Source: Planctomycetota bacterium (lineage in GTDB: Bacteria > Planctomycetota > PUPC01 > JACPCR01). Taken from it: 64,000 nt of DNA. The position numbers and the translations under genes are program-made. Shown here one piece after another: positions 1-7,989 of this stretch. Each line of letters begins with the position of its first letter. Position 1 is the stretch's first letter. Below the pieces are notes generated by a model. The model was not told the origin of the DNA, did no database searches, and worked only from the letters and a program-made list of their open reading frames with translations. The DNA is taken from NCBI GenBank assembly GCA_027625095.1, contig JAQBXN010000010.1, positions 1 to 64,000 of the forward strand. Direction: 5' to 3'.

Positions 1-325
1 TTAGCCGAGCCCATCTGCATGTTCTTTATGCCAACTTAAGTAAATAGCTTATGCCGATGGTGTGGGATTGTATAGGCATGAAACGGGAAGACAAGGATTT
101 TTTAAGAAGGAATTTGGATAAATGTTCAGCCCAGCCACCGGCCTCGCAAGCTCGGGCAAATCATCCAAGCTACAGGTGGCCGGCTCCATCGTGGCGCCCC
201 GCGGAGCGAGGAGACCACGTAGTTTCTGGGGAGAGGAGAATTCCGTTTTTGCCACCCCCGAATAGCTTCGAATTGAATAAGTAGGCGGTGGCCCATGTCA
301 TCCGACATCCGGACCAGGTGGCTGT
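1..325. other. Left-edge intergenic stretch without a gene
   Basis: I see no credible gene here. The open frames present are short, lack a ribosome binding site and have no recognisable composition. The stretch lies downstream of the stop codon of the minus-strand gene that follows. The one notable element is a GC-rich segment at 191-219 that is nearly repeated, in the opposite orientation, at 50019-50048 (listed separately). No T-run terminator is evident. Confidence 0.6.
191..219 (-). repeat. Dispersed GC-rich repeat, family B, copy 1
   Basis: Read on the minus strand this segment begins CGTGGTCTCC and continues with CGCTCCGCG and then CCAC. It matches 50019-50048 on the plus strand apart from two substitutions and a couple of inserted bases. 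Both copies are intergenic, which suggests a short dispersed extragenic repeat rather than a coding remnant. A degenerate relative (CTCTCCGCGAGACG on the minus strand) may lie near 7027-7041. Confidence 0.5.
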
Positions 326-3193
326 TTATTTCAATTTTCGGATTTCGAAATCTTTGAACCACACTTCGCCGTTGGTAGCCCCTACGCCTATGCGGCCGGG
401 GGGCGATGGCAGCGCTTGGGTGAAGACGGTTTCTTCGCCAACTTTGATCACTGTTTCTTTGTCGGTGCAGGTGATAAAGAATTCGGTCCACTTCCCGGTT
501 TGGATGTCTTCGATACGTGCCGATTCCGCATTGGGCACGTGCACGCCTTTACTATCCCGATAATTCCATCTCAGCTTTGCGCGGCTTCGATACGGGATGA
601 GCTCAAGAGACTGTGATTGGAACTTTGCGACGTGACGCCTGAAATAGATGCGAATGGAATCCACCTCATCGACGCTCGGCATGAACTTGCCTTTGAACTC
701 ATAGTTGTGGAAGTCGTGCGGGAACACCGCGTCCCCCTGGTATTCCACATTGGCGTCTTCATTCTTGAGGCCGAATGCGCCGTCTTTGGTTTTCCATATT
801 TCCGGCTCATACTGCCAACCCAGAGCTTTGCCTTCGACAATGAGCGGCACCCATTCGCCGCGCTCATACCCACCGTTGATAGCCTTCATCATCTGCTCCG
901 AGCCGAGACGCTGGCGCGCTGCATACTCTGACCAGAAAGGATCGATGGAGGTGACAACCCGGAGATTATCGATGTGCGCATGAAAACCGGTCGTAAAGCG
1001 CAGGGTACGGCCCGGGATGGCGAATGGGTAGTCACCACCAACCAGTCTCTTTCCGTTTACTGTGACGACCGTGCTCGGCCCCGAACGACTTGTGACAATG
1101 TGATATTTTGTCTTGGGCATGAAACTGTCATCAAGGTTGTAATCAATTTTGGCGTCGCCTCTGCCAAGGATGCTTTCGATATCCGGGCGCCCGAATCGAA
1201 CCATGAGCCCCTTCGCCAGTGACGGTGTGTAACCCATCTCCCAAGTCAGGTCATCACTACCCTCCTCGCCCATCATCAGGTCAAACTCCAGCCGGGAAAT
1301 GTCCATGAGCCCGGCGCGCATCCAGACCTCAGCTTCGCCGGAGGTCTTGTTGTGCAGCGTGAGCGAGCCCCGGTCTATGTAAAAACCCGGCTGGTGCCCG
1401 CGGCCGGTCCAGTCCAGGAGCTGCGCCGGGGTCTGAAAGTCATAGAAAAGCTCCACAAATCCATCCTTCAGGAACGACAGGTTGGCCGGGTGCAGGAGGT
1501 AGGAGCCGCCAAACACATCGTAAATAGCCCGCGCTTGCAGGAGTAGACTTTTGTTGTCGGCGAATGTGCGTGAAAGATTGTGGTAGCGCTCGATATTATG
1601 AGCGACTTTACCGGCGGCAATCCACTTGCCACGAGCCCAGAGACGTTTGAAATCCTTGAAATTCTCCTCCGCCTCCACGCTCGACATCTCGAGGCCCAGA
1701 ACCCCGATGATGTTGTAGTAAGCATTCACTTCCATCCCCTGCTCTTTGGCGATATCAAATTCACGTTCGGCAAGGACGGTCTCATATCGATACAGCCAGA
1801 GGATGCCGGCGGACTGTCGGAGCTGCGGGTCGTCCTCTTCGTAATCACCCCACGCCAGTTGCAACACCTCGCGTTCCCGCAGGTCGCCAAACTTCTTCTG
1901 CATCTTTACGCCCTGGCTCTCGATCTGGATCAGGTCGCCTTTTACGTCGAGGACGTTGCCGCTGATGCCACCGACGGTTCGTTCCTTGCCGATCATGTCC
2001 TTCAAGTTGGCAAGGGCGAACTGAAACACGTTTTCAATGCTGTTGAGATCCTTGAGGCCCTGCTTCAACTCCATCTCGATAGCCTCGTACTCATCCTTTT
2101 CAAGCATCGAATTGATTTTGCTTCGCACCTGGTCGAACTGCCGGGCCCTCATCGGCTTTTCGATGTCCGTGAAGAACTCCTTCAACAGCCGGTCATGCTT
2201 GACTTTTGCCATGGATCGCTGCCGGTCCGCGGTCATATAGAAAATCTTTTCCAACTCCGGAATCTGAGCCAGCAGGTCTTCGAATGGCCCTTTAATGTTT
2301 GGAGGGGCCTGTGCGATGACCGCCTCCAGCCCGGCTTTGGCCTCAGCAAATTTGCCCTCTTCGATGAGGCTGTCGATGGCGCGTCTCTGAACGCCGAAGA
2401 ATGAATCGCGTTGCTGAGCCACCCTTATTCGCAGCGCTTCGAACTCATGCTTCCAACGATGGTAACCCTCATGCGCGTCGTAGAATTTGTTGAGGGTGTC
2501 AACGGCCGCGACGTAATCATTATCTCGGGCAAAGGCGAAGGCCTCGGCTTTGGCCTCATTAAGCCCTGGAAACGGCGGCCGATCGCCTTCCATCAAACGG
2601 ATCTCCTGTTGCAGTTTCAGCACTTGCTCGACCGACTGTTTTTGATATCCGGTGCCCTTTGCCTTATCCATGGCAATCTTCCACAGATTGAGCTGCTCAT
2701 ACTTCTCCTCCGGATATTCCATCTGAAAATCGCCGGCCGCGCTGATGGCCCTTGCCGCGGCGACAGCGCGTGTACTTCGGGCTATGGCCTCGGCCTGGGA
2801 CAGTTCATTTTTCTTCTGCATCAACGAACGCATGTCCGTGAGTTCTTTTGCGGGCTCGGAGTTCGTGGATGCGTTTGCCAGGACTTCTGACGCCGCTTCC
2901 TCCTGTTGAGAGATCAGGTAAACTCCGCCCAGCCCGGCAGCAATCGCCAGCATCGAGCTGATGACAATCCAGGCATTGCCGCCCTGTCTGGGTGGTGGGA
3001 GGGCCCGGGAGGGTGGAGGGCCCCTCCTCTTTTTCTTTGGTTGCGGCGCGCCAGCTTCTCTGGCATTGGCGTTGGATTCCCCCCTCTTCGAATTCCTCTT
3101 TGATTGCGGGTTCCGGGATTTCGGATTTCCTTCTTCTTCTGCCGAATTCGAGGGTTTTCGGGCGCGTTTCTTTGTATTTCGATCTTCAGACAT
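326..3193 (-). CDS. Single-pass membrane protein with coiled-coil region and two LamG/DUF1080-like domains
   Basis: A 955-residue protein of unknown function. Residues 1-70 are very basic and proline-rich and should be cytoplasmic. Residues 73-95 form one hydrophobic helix, so the remainder is probably periplasmic. Residues of about 100-560 are helical, rich in Lys, Glu and Gln, and look like TPR or coiled-coil sequence. Two beta-rich segments follow, at roughly 575-720 and 775-955, with the style of LamG-like jelly rolls or the DUF1080 (3-keto-disaccharide hydrolase) family; the last ends with the typical 'IGVGATNGEVWFKDFEIRKL' pattern. The start is an ATG preceded by a weak purine-rich stretch. 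It is divergent from the polyprenyl synthase gene. The N-terminal half matches no family I recognise. Domain fold calls are inference from sequence style. Confidence 0.8.
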   Translation of the reverse strand: MSEDRNTKKRARKPSNSAEEEGNPKSRNPQSKRNSKRGESNANAREAGAPQPKKKRRGPPPSRALPPPRQGGNAWIVISSMLAIAAGLGGVYLISQQEEAASEVLANASTNSEPAKELTDMRSLMQKKNELSQAEAIARSTRAVAAARAISAAGDFQMEYPEEKYEQLNLWKIAMDKAKGTGYQKQSVEQVLKLQQEIRLMEGDRPPFPGLNEAKAEAFAFARDNDYVAAVDTLNKFYDAHEGYHRWKHEFEALRIRVAQQRDSFFGVQRRAIDSLIEEGKFAEAKAGLEAVIAQAPPNIKGPFEDLLAQIPELEKIFYMTADRQRSMAKVKHDRLLKEFFTDIEKPMRARQFDQVRSKINSMLEKDEYEAIEMELKQGLKDLNSIENVFQFALANLKDMIGKERTVGGISGNVLDVKGDLIQIESQGVKMQKKFGDLREREVLQLAWGDYEEDDPQLRQSAGILWLYRYETVLAEREFDIAKEQGMEVNAYYNIIGVLGLEMSSVEAEENFKDFKRLWARGKWIAAGKVAHNIERYHNLSRTFADNKSLLLQARAIYDVFGGSYLLHPANLSFLKDGFVELFYDFQTPAQLLDWTGRGHQPGFYIDRGSLTLHNKTSGEAEVWMRAGLMDISRLEFDLMMGEEGSDDLTWEMGYTPSLAKGLMVRFGRPDIESILGRGDAKIDYNLDDSFMPKTKYHIVTSRSGPSTVVTVNGKRLVGGDYPFAIPGRTLRFTTGFHAHIDNLRVVTSIDPFWSEYAARQRLGSEQMMKAINGGYERGEWVPLIVEGKALGWQYEPEIWKTKDGAFGLKNEDANVEYQGDAVFPHDFHNYEFKGKFMPSVDEVDSIRIYFRRHVAKFQSQSLELIPYRSRAKLRWNYRDSKGVHVPNAESARIEDIQTGKWTEFFITCTDKETVIKVGEETVFTQALPSPPGRIGVGATNGEVWFKDFEIRKLK

Positions 3194-3536
3194 GTTTTTA
3201 GTTTTCCGCTTTCAGGATGCAGCCCACGAGTCTAAATCAAACACCTGAAGGTGCAAAGAGGGGCATGGTGGATGGTAAAAGAGGCCGAAGGCCGGGGACC
3301 GGGAATTCCAGGATCAGAAGAGCGTTAATACCTCTGTTTATCCGCGGTTTTGCATCCATCAGGCGCCTCGGCGCATCTCTTTGGGGTTCGTTGCAGGATC
3401 AGGTTCGTCTGGTACTCTAGCCGACTCGATTATTTTCAAGCAGCGAACACCTCTAGAGGGGCGGCAATGGGCACGCCTGAGTGAATCCAATTCTCACCAA
3501 TCAGCGGGGAGAGCTCTTTTGACTGCCGCAACCGGA
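3194..3536. promoter_or_regulatory. Divergent intergenic region between the LamG-like gene and the polyprenyl synthase gene
   Basis: This 343-base gap separates two divergently transcribed genes and so must hold both promoters, but I cannot fix a clear -35/-10 pair. It contains a small GGCC-gaa-GGCC hairpin near 3282-3292 and, at 3335-3357, the sequence TTATCCGCGG followed by a T-rich stretch. That resembles the right arm of the inverted repeat found at 10355-10381 and 53962-53980 and may be a decayed third copy. Confidence 0.4.
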
Positions 3537-4508
3537 ATGACACTTCAGGACATCTACGCGCCCATTAAGGACGATTTACAAAGAGTGGAAGACCTGCTCG
3601 AAAAGGAGCTCTCAGCCCACTCCGGCAAGATTAAAGATCTCGTCGATCATGTGACTTCGTTCAGCGGGAAGCGCATGCGACCGGCACTGACACTGCTTGC
3701 CGCCAAATGCTTTGACCGCGTTGAAACCGCACACATTTACGCCAGCACGGTGGTGGAACTCATTCATTCAGCCACGCTGGTGCACGATGACATCCTCGAC
3801 GAAGCTCAGATCCGCAGGGGCGTCCCAACTATCAGCTCCATCTGGGGAACCGAAATTTCCGTCCTGCTTGGTGACTACCTCTTCTCTCGAGCCTTTGCAG
3901 TGATCGCGGAATTCGATGGCAGCCAGTGCCTGCCATACTTCACCAGGACCACCGACAAGATGTGTGAAGGCGAGCTGATCCAGCTCAAGTCACGATACGA
4001 TCTGAATCTGACCGAGGAGATGTATCTGAAGATTGCGGAACTCAAGACGGCATCCCTCTGCGCCCTCAGCACGCAGCTTGGTGCGCTCCTCTCGGGGGCT
4101 GACAAGGAAACGGTCGCCAGCTTCTACACTTTTGGACTCAATCTCGGCCTCGCTTTTCAAATTACCGACGACTGCCTCGATATCACCGGCGAGGAAGACG
4201 TCGTTGGCAAGTCCCTGGGTACCGACCTGGGTCAGGGCAAGCTCACCCTGCCGGCTATTCGCCTCCTTCAGCGGCTGGATGGCGATGAACGGGATGAGAT
4301 CAAGAAGGTGATGCAGAACGGCCTGTCAGGCGAAAGCCGCCCTCGCTTCCACGAGTTGATCCGGGAACATGGCATGGTGGAGTCTTCCCTTGAGACTGCC
4401 CGCGCGCTCGTCGATGAAGGCTGGCAGCGCCTCGAAAGTATTCCCGACTCGGATGCCAAACAGGGCCTGCGCGCACTCGGCGATTACATACTCTCGCGGG
4501 ATCTGTAG
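3537..4508 (+). CDS. Polyprenyl diphosphate synthase (trans-isoprenyl diphosphate synthase)
   Basis: A 323-residue all-helical isoprenyl diphosphate synthase, which condenses isopentenyl diphosphate onto an allylic diphosphate to make the long side chain of a quinone or a polyprenyl carrier. The first Asp-rich motif is D84-D85-I-L-D88 followed by RRG at 93-95. The second is D211-D212-C-L-D215, followed by GKSLGTDLGQGKLTLP. The early GKRMRPALT motif is also present. The frame is open upstream to a TTG at 3381, but homologous proteins begin near the ATG at 3537, so I take that start. Length and motifs fit the IspB/HepT long-chain group. The chain length cannot be read off with certainty. With mqnA 10 kb away, a menaquinone side chain is a reasonable inference. 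Confidence 0.9.
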   Translation: MTLQDIYAPIKDDLQRVEDLLEKELSAHSGKIKDLVDHVTSFSGKRMRPALTLLAAKCFDRVETAHIYASTVVELIHSATLVHDDILDEAQIRRGVPTISSIWGTEISVLLGDYLFSRAFAVIAEFDGSQCLPYFTRTTDKMCEGELIQLKSRYDLNLTEEMYLKIAELKTASLCALSTQLGALLSGADKETVASFYTFGLNLGLAFQITDDCLDITGEEDVVGKSLGTDLGQGKLTLPAIRLLQRLDGDERDEIKKVMQNGLSGESRPRFHELIREHGMVESSLETARALVDEGWQRLESIPDSDAKQGLRALGDYILSRDL

Positions 4509-4528
4509 GCCCTCGCCGTCAAGACAAC

Positions 4529-5368
4529 TTGCTGTTCATCATCCTCAACATTTTCTTGAGTTCGACCTTCATCCTCGGGATGCGGTGGAACCAGAAGAAT
4601 GGGCGTGACATCCTCTCGGTCGGGGCGATTAATTACATCACCGGCTGGATGGTCTCGGCCATCCTGTATTTCCTGCCCGGCAATCAGGCATACTCGACTC
4701 CGGCCATCCTGTGGGGAACGGTCAACGGCGCCGGCTATTTTATCGCGTTCTTTCTGCTGCTGAAGACGATGCGATTGAAAGGCGCCGCGCAGGCGACAGT
4801 CATCGCACGCCTCTCGATCCTGGTCCCGGTGTTTGTCGGCATCGCGGTCTGGGGCGAAACACCAGCCCCCATGGAGTGGGGCGGAATTGCCCTTGCCTGC
4901 GTCTCTCTGTTGCTGATTGGCGGAGGAGCCAACCTCAGCCCGGCAGATCTACCCCGCCAGGCGTTTACCATCATCGCCCTCTTCTTCGTAGTCGCAGGAT
5001 GCTCAAGGCTGGCCCAGGAGGGATTTAAACACCAGGCCGCTGATAATGAGCAGATGGCCTATCTCCTGGCTGCATTCACCTGCATGGGTGTCTGCTCCGT
5101 AATCATGCTGATCAAGCGTGGAGTCAGGCCGGGGTGGGCTGAATGCTGGACAGGCATCCTGATCGGAATCGCCAACAGCCTGCAGGTATTGTTCATTCTG
5201 AAGGCGCTTAAAGAATACCCGGGCTATGTAGTCTTCCCGGTCACCGGTGCTGGCGGAATGCTGGTAACCACTTTTGCCGCTGTTCTATGGCTGAAGGAGT
5301 CGCTGTCTTCGCGAAGTCTGATTGGAATCCTGCTGGCCGTGCTTTCCGTGGTAGCACTCCAGAGCTGA
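4529..5368 (+). CDS. EamA/DMT-superfamily transporter-like membrane protein
   Basis: A 279-residue protein made almost entirely of hydrophobic helices, about nine or ten, in the two-fold repeated style of the drug/metabolite transporter (EamA) superfamily. The second half ends in a typical 'P-x-T-G-x-G-G-M-L-V' helix and a final 'LIGILLAVLSVVAL' helix. I start it at the TTG at 4529, because the first membrane helix begins directly there; the next ATG, at 4580, would cut into that helix. It lies 20 bases after the polyprenyl synthase stop codon and is probably co-transcribed. The substrate cannot be inferred. It might instead belong to a related sugar-uptake or multidrug branch of the superfamily. 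Confidence 0.75.
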   Translation: MLFIILNIFLSSTFILGMRWNQKNGRDILSVGAINYITGWMVSAILYFLPGNQAYSTPAILWGTVNGAGYFIAFFLLLKTMRLKGAAQATVIARLSILVPVFVGIAVWGETPAPMEWGGIALACVSLLLIGGGANLSPADLPRQAFTIIALFFVVAGCSRLAQEGFKHQAADNEQMAYLLAAFTCMGVCSVIMLIKRGVRPGWAECWTGILIGIANSLQVLFILKALKEYPGYVVFPVTGAGGMLVTTFAAVLWLKESLSSRSLIGILLAVLSVVALQS

Positions 5369-5424
5369 TGCGAAACCTCCACTGTTCTTCCGCCCGGAAA
5401 TGCTATGGAAGGAGGCCCACACCC

Positions 5425-5811
5425 TTATGAATTGCCTTGATTGAACTTTCGTTCCCACTCGTATTCCTTGGCAGTGACCGTGTCTTCCATCCGTTCGATA
5501 CGACTCACCAGATTGTCATAGACACGTTTGAGGCGGCGGAGTGCCAGGGTTCTGGAAGACACATATGAATCGTAAAATTCCTGATCTCCGTCGGTTGCGA
5601 ACGGTACAACCGGCTCAGGTTTCATGAGCAGAGCGGCAAGAAAATAGATAGCGACAATGGGCCAGAAGCCGGTGCACAGTAAAACCACCACCGCAACGGC
5701 ACGGGTCCAGAAAACTGAAAAATCCCAATAATCGGCAATTCCCCGGCAGATTCCCATGATCATGCCGCTCCGTGACCGATATAAACCTTGTCGACCATGC
5801 TGACTACTCAT
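5425..5811 (-). CDS. pspC: PspC-domain envelope stress protein
   Basis: A 128-residue protein. The N-terminal part (residues 8-65) is a PspC domain: a short 'LYRSRSGMIMGICRGIADYW' type motif followed by an Arg-Ala pair and a hydrophobic helix pair ending near 'AALLMKPEP'. The rest, about 90-125, is a short charged coiled coil. PspC is an inner-membrane partner of the phage-shock system and senses envelope damage with PspB. The ATG overlaps the end of the upstream pspB-like gene by 8 bases, and an AAGGAG ribosome site lies inside that gene, so the two are translationally coupled. It is the last gene of a three-gene operon. Confidence 0.85.
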   Translation of the reverse strand: MSSQHGRQGLYRSRSGMIMGICRGIADYWDFSVFWTRAVAVVVLLCTGFWPIVAIYFLAALLMKPEPVVPFATDGDQEFYDSYVSSRTLALRRLKRVYDNLVSRIERMEDTVTAKEYEWERKFNQGNS

Positions 5812-6040
5812 CGTGCTCTCCTTCTTTCTCTATGATGATGGTTTCTAAAGATTCGATCCGTTTTTCCATGCCTGAAAGACTGTTATAGATCTCCTGAATC
5901 ATTCGAGTCTCATCCTCGACCGCGCTATGGTCTCGAGAGTTCCCCTGGAGCATCTTCAGCAGGATGAGCCCGAAGACACCGGCCATGCCGAAGAGGACTA
6001 CCGGAACCAGGATGATTAACAAAATCAAGTTTATTGACAT
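5804..6040 (-). CDS. pspB: PspB-like small membrane protein
   Basis: A 78-residue protein with one N-terminal membrane helix (residues 4-30) and a charged helical tail that ends 'MEKRIESLETIIIEKE'. This is the layout of phage-shock protein B, which binds PspC and relieves PspA inhibition of the activator. It sits between pspA and pspC in the usual order, 23 bases after the pspA stop, with an AAGGAAG ribosome site ahead of the ATG. Sequence identity to enterobacterial PspB cannot be judged here, so the call rests on size, topology and position. Confidence 0.75.
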   Translation of the reverse strand: MSINLILLIILVPVVLFGMAGVFGLILLKMLQGNSRDHSAVEDETRMIQEIYNSLSGMEKRIESLETIIIEKEGEHDE

Positions 6041-6063
6041 ACCGTTCTTCCTTTCTCAGTCGG

Positions 6064-6750
6064 TCAGGAGGCAGATTCAGACGAAGCGCTTTCCGTCTTG
6101 ATCGCTGCTTTCAGTGAGGCGAGCTCCTCCTCTACCCTGTCACCATATTCCAGCCCGGTCAGCTCATCTTCAAGCGTCGGCTTGCTGGGGACACTGACCA
6201 GTTCAGCCTCAGCTTCGAGCCGGTCAATCCTGTGTTCGAACTGCTCAAACCGCAGCAGAGCATCGGAAGTGTCGTAACGGCGAATTTCTGACTGCGCACG
6301 ATGCTTGCGCTGCGCATGTATCTGACGCTGCACGAGAATCCGCTGCTTGTCACGGGCGGAGTCCAGCTTCTCTTCAAGTGCCTGAATGTCGTTTCGGTAT
6401 TCCTGAACCAGAATGTCGAACTGGGTAAGCTCCGATTCGAAAGCGCTGACGCGTTCCAGGTAGCTGTGCTTCTGTTGGAGGGCCTCGCGAGCCAGGTCTT
6501 CACGTCCTTTTCCTACGGCCAGTTCGGCTTTCTGTCCCCAGTTTTCTGCGTGCTTGGTAGCCTCTGTCAGCATGCGCTCGACCTTCCTTTTCGAAGCAAT
6601 CGTGTTTGCACAGGATGCTTTGATTTCAACGAGTGTATCTTCCATCTCGGTAATCATGAGCTTGATCATCTTTTCGGGGTCTTCCGCGTGATCAAGCATG
6701 TTGTTTATATTGGAATTAATGATGTCCCTGAGTCTGGTGAAAATACCCAT
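6064..6750 (-). CDS. pspA: Phage shock protein A (PspA/IM30 family)
   Basis: A 228-residue coiled-coil protein starting MGIFTRLRDIINSNINNML, which is the typical amphipathic N-terminal helix of PspA/IM30, followed by 'AEDPEKMIKLMITEMED' and long heptad helices to about residue 200. PspA forms membrane-bound, ESCRT-III-like assemblies that maintain the inner membrane under stress and, in Proteobacteria, holds the activator PspF inactive. The frame is open upstream to an ATG at 6816, but the ATG at 6750 has a strong TAAGGAGGG site seven bases before it and gives the family's normal N terminus. First gene of the psp operon, under the sigma-54-like promoter at 6841-6857. Confidence 0.95.
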   Translation of the reverse strand: MGIFTRLRDIINSNINNMLDHAEDPEKMIKLMITEMEDTLVEIKASCANTIASKRKVERMLTEATKHAENWGQKAELAVGKGREDLAREALQQKHSYLERVSAFESELTQFDILVQEYRNDIQALEEKLDSARDKQRILVQRQIHAQRKHRAQSEIRRYDTSDALLRFEQFEHRIDRLEAEAELVSVPSKPTLEDELTGLEYGDRVEEELASLKAAIKTESASSESAS

Positions 6751-6840
6751 GATTGAACCCTCCTTATGTGTGAACAAATCTTTCCAGGCCGTACCGGCCA
6801 GAGGCGTGTGGTGCAATGTCCCACATCACAGGTGGCCTGA

Positions 6841-6857
6841 AGCAAGGAAGGAGCCAA
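6841..6857 (-). promoter_or_regulatory. Sigma-54 (RpoN) promoter candidate for the psp operon
   Basis: On the minus strand the sequence reads TTGGCTC-CTTCC-TTGCT. This has the invariant GG of the -24 element and GC of the -12 element with exactly ten bases between them, and differs from the consensus TGGCAC-N5-TTGCW at one position only. Transcription would begin near 6830 and leave a leader of about 80 bases before the pspA ATG. In other bacteria psp operons are driven by RpoN with the enhancer-binding protein PspF. No pspF gene is present in the window. Confidence 0.7.
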
Positions 6858-7074
6858 CCTCTGCCAAATTTTCAACATATTTCTGTGCATAGACTTACAA
6901 CAAGTCACTCAGAAGGACGAAAGCATCAAGTTACAATTAAAACCAGATAGCGGTAATTCAAACAAATAAATGGTAAACATCGCCGAAGTATTTTTCGGGA
7001 GAAGGTCAGTACCTTGGAACGGAGGCGTCTCGCGGAGAGGCTACAAAGTGAGACCCTGGAATTTTTCCGGGACT

Positions 7075-7096
7075 GGGGCCCGCTAAGAGGGGCCCC
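7075..7096. repeat. GC-rich hairpin
   Basis: GGGGCCC (7075-7081) pairs perfectly with GGGCCCC (7090-7096) around an 8-base loop. No T-run follows on either strand, so it is unlikely to be an intrinsic terminator. It fits better with the surrounding REP-like DNA. Confidence 0.45.
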
Positions 7097-7156
7097 TTCG
7101 CAAAACTCCGGACATCGACCTTATCAAAAATGTTACATTACCCGTCCGTCTCTCCA

Positions 7157-7290
7157 GCCCCGGAGGGGCCTGGGCAAGTAGCCGGTGGTTTCAACCACCG
7201 GGTCAGGAGGAGAGAGATTCTTTTAGCCCCGCAGGGGCGGAGGCAGAAGGTCGCCTTCAGAGGGTAAGGGAGTGGCTTTCGCCACTCCCT
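7157..7290. repeat. REP-like cluster of four extragenic palindromes
   Basis: Four strong hairpins follow each other. GCCCC-gga-GGGGC lies at 7157-7169. CCGGTGG-tttcaa-CCACCGG lies at 7182-7201, with its perfect pairing running inwards to nine bases. GCCCC-gca-GGGGC lies at 7226-7238. A ten-base perfect stem with a TTTC loop lies at 7267-7290. Alternation of 'gccccggaggggc' units with paired 'gtggtttcaaccac' units is characteristic of repetitive extragenic palindromes in PVC-group genomes, usually mobilised by RAYT (TnpA-REP) enzymes. No such enzyme is present in this window. Confidence 0.65.
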
Positions 7291-7569
7291 CCCCGTTGTC
7301 GCTGACAGGGTTGATTCCCTGCATTTACCACCTCCTGAAGGCAGATCAGCGCTCAGGAGAGTGCACCCACGGTGACCAGCGGCCGCGCTGACCTGGGATT
7401 TGCAAATCTCTCCGTCAGAAACGTCAAGACCTCCACTGGTTAAGTTAACATTGAATCGGCGAACCATCTGTATCCCTAACCACTTTCATGACTCCATTTG
7501 AAAAACAGTTCGCCAGAACTCCCGTGGTCCATGTTGAGTCTTAGCAAGTGACAGACAAGAGGAGTTCAG

Positions 7570-7866
7570 ATGAAAGTTCTAAGAGCATTAGTTGTTGTTG
7601 TGGTCATTTGCCAAATCGGTCTACTGGTTTATGAATTCAGCAGACTGAAAGGAGATGCTATCGCGAAAGTGCGTGCCGCCAGCTATACAAACGCTGAAGA
7701 GAGAAATGTTCTCTTCTACGACTATAAGTTGGGGTGGCATGGCATCGAGTTTAAGGTCCGCCCTGGAGCTACTACAACCCTCAGGAACGGATGGCCAATC
7801 AGCAGTGTCACCGTCTCTAGTTTCCGAGAGCCTTGCGTGAGTCTGAGCATGGGGCCACCTTTCTGA
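7570..7866 (+). CDS. Small hypothetical membrane-anchored or secreted protein
   Basis: A 98-codon ORF with an AGGAG ribosome site about eight bases before its ATG. Residues 4-25 are a very hydrophobic run rich in valine, so the product is either cleaved as a signal peptide or held by one membrane helix. The remaining 70 residues contain several Tyr, Phe and Trp but no motif I recognise. It is isolated: REP-like DNA lies upstream and a convergent gene downstream. The end is low in charge and could be a decayed or frameshifted C terminus. Being a real gene is plausible because of the ribosome site and helix, but not certain. Confidence 0.45.
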   Translation: MKVLRALVVVVVICQIGLLVYEFSRLKGDAIAKVRAASYTNAEERNVLFYDYKLGWHGIEFKVRPGATTTLRNGWPISSVTVSSFREPCVSLSMGPPF

Positions 7867-7989
7867 ATTGCGGGTAGTTGTTTATCCTTTTGTGCGGAAA
7901 GCTGCGAGATTCAGGTGAGCTATGCAGCATGTTGTTGGTGACGACAACGCCCCTCTGAGAGATCGTCCCTCTTCCGCCTTTCGGCACTC

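Larger units (their letters stand above)
6858..7569. other. Long intergenic region with REP-like palindromes
   Basis: About 700 bases without a convincing gene, upstream of the psp promoter and ahead of a small plus-strand ORF. It contains a GGGGCCC/GGGCCCC hairpin (7075-7096), a degenerate family-B-like segment near 7027-7041 and the palindrome cluster at 7157-7290. A 109-codon open frame on the minus strand (7138-7467) spans the palindromes. I regard it as spurious, because the palindromes impose its composition. Confidence 0.55.

Noticed and set aside
1580-2404. 274-codon open frame on the plus strand
   Set aside because: It lies wholly inside the minus-strand LamG-like protein gene in the antisense frame, has no ribosome site, and its composition follows from the opposite strand.
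7138-7467. 109-codon minus-strand open frame in the intergenic region
   Set aside because: It spans the REP-like palindromes, which dictate its sequence; there is no ribosome site or hydrophobic or helical pattern.
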